The notes under the pieces are model-generated. The model saw nothing but the letters and a program-made list of their open reading frames with translations, did not search any database and was not told the origin of the DNA. Shown here in pieces: positions 62,374-64,000 of a stretch of DNA of 64,000 bases. The position numbers and the translations under genes are program-made. Every line of letters begins with the position of its first letter. Positions within the stretch are counted from its first letter, which is position 1. Source of the DNA: Pseudocolwellia agarivorans (lineage in GTDB: Bacteria; Pseudomonadota; Gammaproteobacteria; Enterobacterales; Alteromonadaceae); the NCBI RefSeq assembly GCF_002000085.1, contig NZ_MUZU01000001.1, forward strand, positions 310,001 through 374,000, written 5' to 3'.

Positions 62374-62991
62374 TTAATTACCCCCATCCATTTTAAAGTC
62401 TAATTGAACTGTTAAACCAGGTTGACGTTGTGGCTTACCATCAACAACTTTAGGCTTATATTTCCACTTACGAAGAGCGCGTTTAGCTTCTTTATCAAAA
62501 ACACGTTTTGGATCAGCTTCAATAACGTCTACATCTTCAACTCCACCAATTTCGTTGATAGTAAATGAAAGTTTAACCCAACCTTCTTTACCATCACGCG
62601 CTGCTTGTATTGGATATTTAGGTTCAATACGAACAATAGGTGTTGCATCTCCATCACGTCCAAAACCTTCGCCTGGAGCAGAAATACCTGCGTTTGCTCC
62701 TGCTAGTTTAATACCTGGCATATTAAAGCTAATGCCACTTGTATCATTACTTGCTTCAGGCTCGGGAGCTTGAGGCTTAGGTGGAGACTTAGGCGGCGGT
62801 GGAGGCGGCGGTGGAACACGTCTACGTGTTTCAGCTGCTGACTTCGGTGGCGTAGTGTTAACTTCTACTATTATATTTTCTAACTGTTCTTCCTTGTTTC
62901 TATCACCGCTAGAAACAAGGAAAGCCATAAATGAAAATAGTACAAATGTTACCGCTGCGCCTAGTAGTATTGATACTAAAAAGCGAACCAT
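62374..62991 (-). CDS. tonB: TonB energy transducer (TonB2 type)
   Basis: The 205-residue protein has one N-terminal membrane segment (about 5-27), a Pro-rich stretch (about 58-78; RRVPPPPPPPPKSPPKPQ) and a C-terminal TonB domain (about 110-205; PKYPIQAARDGKEGWVKLSF in part). It transmits proton-motive force from ExbBD to outer-membrane receptors such as those at 1-1420 and 16556-18556. It follows exbD by 3 bp. Confidence 0.94.
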   Translation of the reverse strand: MVRFLVSILLGAAVTFVLFSFMAFLVSSGDRNKEEQLENIIVEVNTTPPKSAAETRRRVPPPPPPPPKSPPKPQAPEPEASNDTSGISFNMPGIKLAGANAGISAPGEGFGRDGDATPIVRIEPKYPIQAARDGKEGWVKLSFTINEIGGVEDVDVIEADPKRVFDKEAKRALRKWKYKPKVVDGKPQRQPGLTVQLDFKMDGGN

Positions 62992-62994
62992 AGA

Positions 62995-63396
62995 CTACCC
63001 CTTAGCTGCAGCAATAGAGATTCTGTCTATACCTGCATCTTTTATCGCATCCATCACTTTAACAACAACACCATGTTTAGCGTCTTTGTCAGCTTGGATG
63101 ATTACAACATCAGTAGGCTGTTCAGCTAATGCCTTTTCAATGTTCGCTGCTAAACGTTCGATATCTACACGACGTTTATCAAACCAAACTTCACCAGTAT
63201 CTTTCACCGCAATGAAAATGTTAGCTGACTTTTGCTTACTTTGGTTAGCTGCTTTAGGTTTATTAACTTCAATACCAGCTTCTTTAACAAAAGAAGTAGT
63301 TACAATAAAGAAGATCAACATGATAAACACGATATCAAGCATCGGTGTCATATCAATTACTGCTTCTTCGTCTTCACGAGTACGTTTACGTGCCAT
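62995..63396 (-). CDS. exbD: ExbD biopolymer transporter
   Basis: The 133-residue protein has a short cytoplasmic N-terminus, one membrane segment (about 18-38) containing the essential Asp in MTPMLDIVFIMLIFF, and a periplasmic domain with VIIQADKDAKHG. With ExbB it forms the proton-driven motor of TonB. It is 12 bp after exbB2. Confidence 0.95.
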   Translation of the reverse strand: MARKRTREDEEAVIDMTPMLDIVFIMLIFFIVTTSFVKEAGIEVNKPKAANQSKQKSANIFIAVKDTGEVWFDKRRVDIERLAANIEKALAEQPTDVVIIQADKDAKHGVVVKVMDAIKDAGIDRISIAAAKG

Positions 63397-63408
63397 TCGA
63401 ATTTCTCT

Positions 63409-63933
63409 CTAGTGATGAGGTAAACTGTCAACCAGTTTAGCCTTTGCTAGTTTAACTTTAGCGTCTAATCTTGAGCTAAAAAATACACCTGATAAAGCTG
63501 CTACCATTCCTGCCATTGTAGGAATTGTTGCCATAGATATACCTGAAGCCATTAAACGTGGGTTACCTGTACCTTGCTGTGCCATTACTTCAAACACACC
63601 AATCATACCTGTAACCGTACCTAGTAGTCCGATAAGTGGACACATAGCTACTAAAGTTCTAATTGTGAGCATGCGTTGCTCTAATAATTCTGTCGCTTCG
63701 GAGATCCAAGTATCTCTAATACGATGTGCATACCAAGACGTAGTGTCTTCACGTGCATCCCAACGTCCAACAATTTCGTCTTTCATTTTTGGGTACACTG
63801 ATGATAAAAACCAATAACGTTCAATCATCATTATCCACATCAAAAAGAGAGCGAAGGCAACAACATAAAGTACGTTACCACCTGTCGCAATAAAACTCCT
63901 GACAGATTCTATAAGCTCTATCAGGAATAACAT
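63409..63933 (-). CDS. exbB: ExbB2 (MotA/TolQ/ExbB family)
   Basis: The 174-residue protein has three membrane segments (about 18-38, 98-118 and 135-155) and the family pattern LVAMCPLIGLLGTVTGMIGVF in pieces. It is the short form used in TonB2 systems. Its ATG overlaps the stop codon of the preceding gene by one base (TAATG). Confidence 0.93.
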   Translation of the reverse strand: MLFLIELIESVRSFIATGGNVLYVVAFALFLMWIMMIERYWFLSSVYPKMKDEIVGRWDAREDTTSWYAHRIRDTWISEATELLEQRMLTIRTLVAMCPLIGLLGTVTGMIGVFEVMAQQGTGNPRLMASGISMATIPTMAGMVAALSGVFFSSRLDAKVKLAKAKLVDSLPHH

Positions 63934-64000
63934 TATTTAGACTCCTTCTCTGCGATTGCAGCAATTAAACCAGCACTTTGCTCGTCTAGTTTTTGCAGAA
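63933..64000 (-). CDS. End of a MotA/TolQ/ExbB family gene (TtpC-like), partial
   Basis: Only the last 21 residues (LQKLDEQSAGLIAAIAEKES plus Lys) are inside the window; the rest lies beyond the right edge. Overlap with exbB2 shows it belongs to the operon. In TonB2 systems of Vibrio and Shewanella the gene just before exbB2 encodes TtpC, a large ExbB-like protein. The identity here rests on that gene order, not on the visible residues. Confidence 0.6.
   Translation of the reverse strand, partial: LQKLDEQSAGLIAAIAEKESK

Noticed and set aside
1-64000. Search for CRISPR arrays, tRNA or rRNA genes, transposases, phage or toxin-antitoxin genes
   Set aside because: None was recognised by eye; nearly all the sequence is accounted for by housekeeping genes.

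Overview
The window is chromosomal DNA of a marine gammaproteobacterium, most like the Alteromonadales and probably Colwelliaceae (Colwellia or Thalassotalea type). The evidence is low-GC coding DNA, a TonB2-type exbB-exbB-exbD-tonB-TPR operon, unusually long PstC and PstA permeases, a GlyGly-CTERM protein, and lineage-typical small families (DUF2750, DUF3718, DUF2058, DUF2897). It is gene dense and mostly housekeeping. I see no rRNA, tRNA, CRISPR array, prophage or intact insertion sequence.

Layout. 1-3.1 kb: a TonB-dependent receptor cut by the window edge, an OxyR-type regulator and a small parvulin. 3.1-10.9 kb: phosphate uptake, pit with its PhoU-like partner and then phoU-pstB-pstA-pstC. 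11-16.2 kb: DUF2750 and CBS proteins, then assimilatory nitrate reductase (nasA and a NirB-like FAD partner) behind a sigma-54 promoter and an NtrC site. 16.5-19 kb: a His-rich TonB receptor divergent from a thiol-type MerR regulator. 19-22 kb: ettA, a PilZ protein and a GcvR-like ACT protein. 22-30.3 kb: the second phosphate block, ppk1-ppx, pstS, phoR-phoB and a porin. 30.6-35.7 kb: rdgC, msrPQ, an anchored glutaredoxin, a DUF2058 protein, a MobA-like transferase and an unknown protein. 36-45.7 kb: MAPEG, pheA with a Phe-rich leader and attenuator, a secreted cyclophilin, nudC with an HxlR regulator, arfB, hpf, DUF3718, an acyltransferase and an exported M18 peptidase. 45.9-52.5 kb: the envelope operon comEC-msbA-lpxK-ycaR-kdsB. 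52.5-61 kb: DUF2062, a diguanylate cyclase, lolCDE, a PilZ-like protein, a DUF2897 protein, a second parvulin, carbonic anhydrase and dusC. 61.1-64 kb: the TonB2 energy-transducing operon.

How it fits together. The strongest theme is a phosphate-starvation regulon in two blocks. PhoB-box-like direct repeats lie before pstC, pstS, phoB, the porin and (as a looser triple repeat) ppk1, linking outer-membrane entry, periplasmic capture, inner-membrane transport, signalling and polyphosphate turnover. PstC and PstA carry large extra extracytoplasmic domains, a possible beta-propeller and a coiled coil, absent from the E. coli proteins; this is the most unusual protein-level feature. Other regulatory signals read directly from sequence are the sigma-54/NtrC pair before nas, a 19-bp-spacer MerR-type promoter before the His-rich receptor, the pheL attenuator, and a perfect 14-bp palindrome before the first receptor gene.
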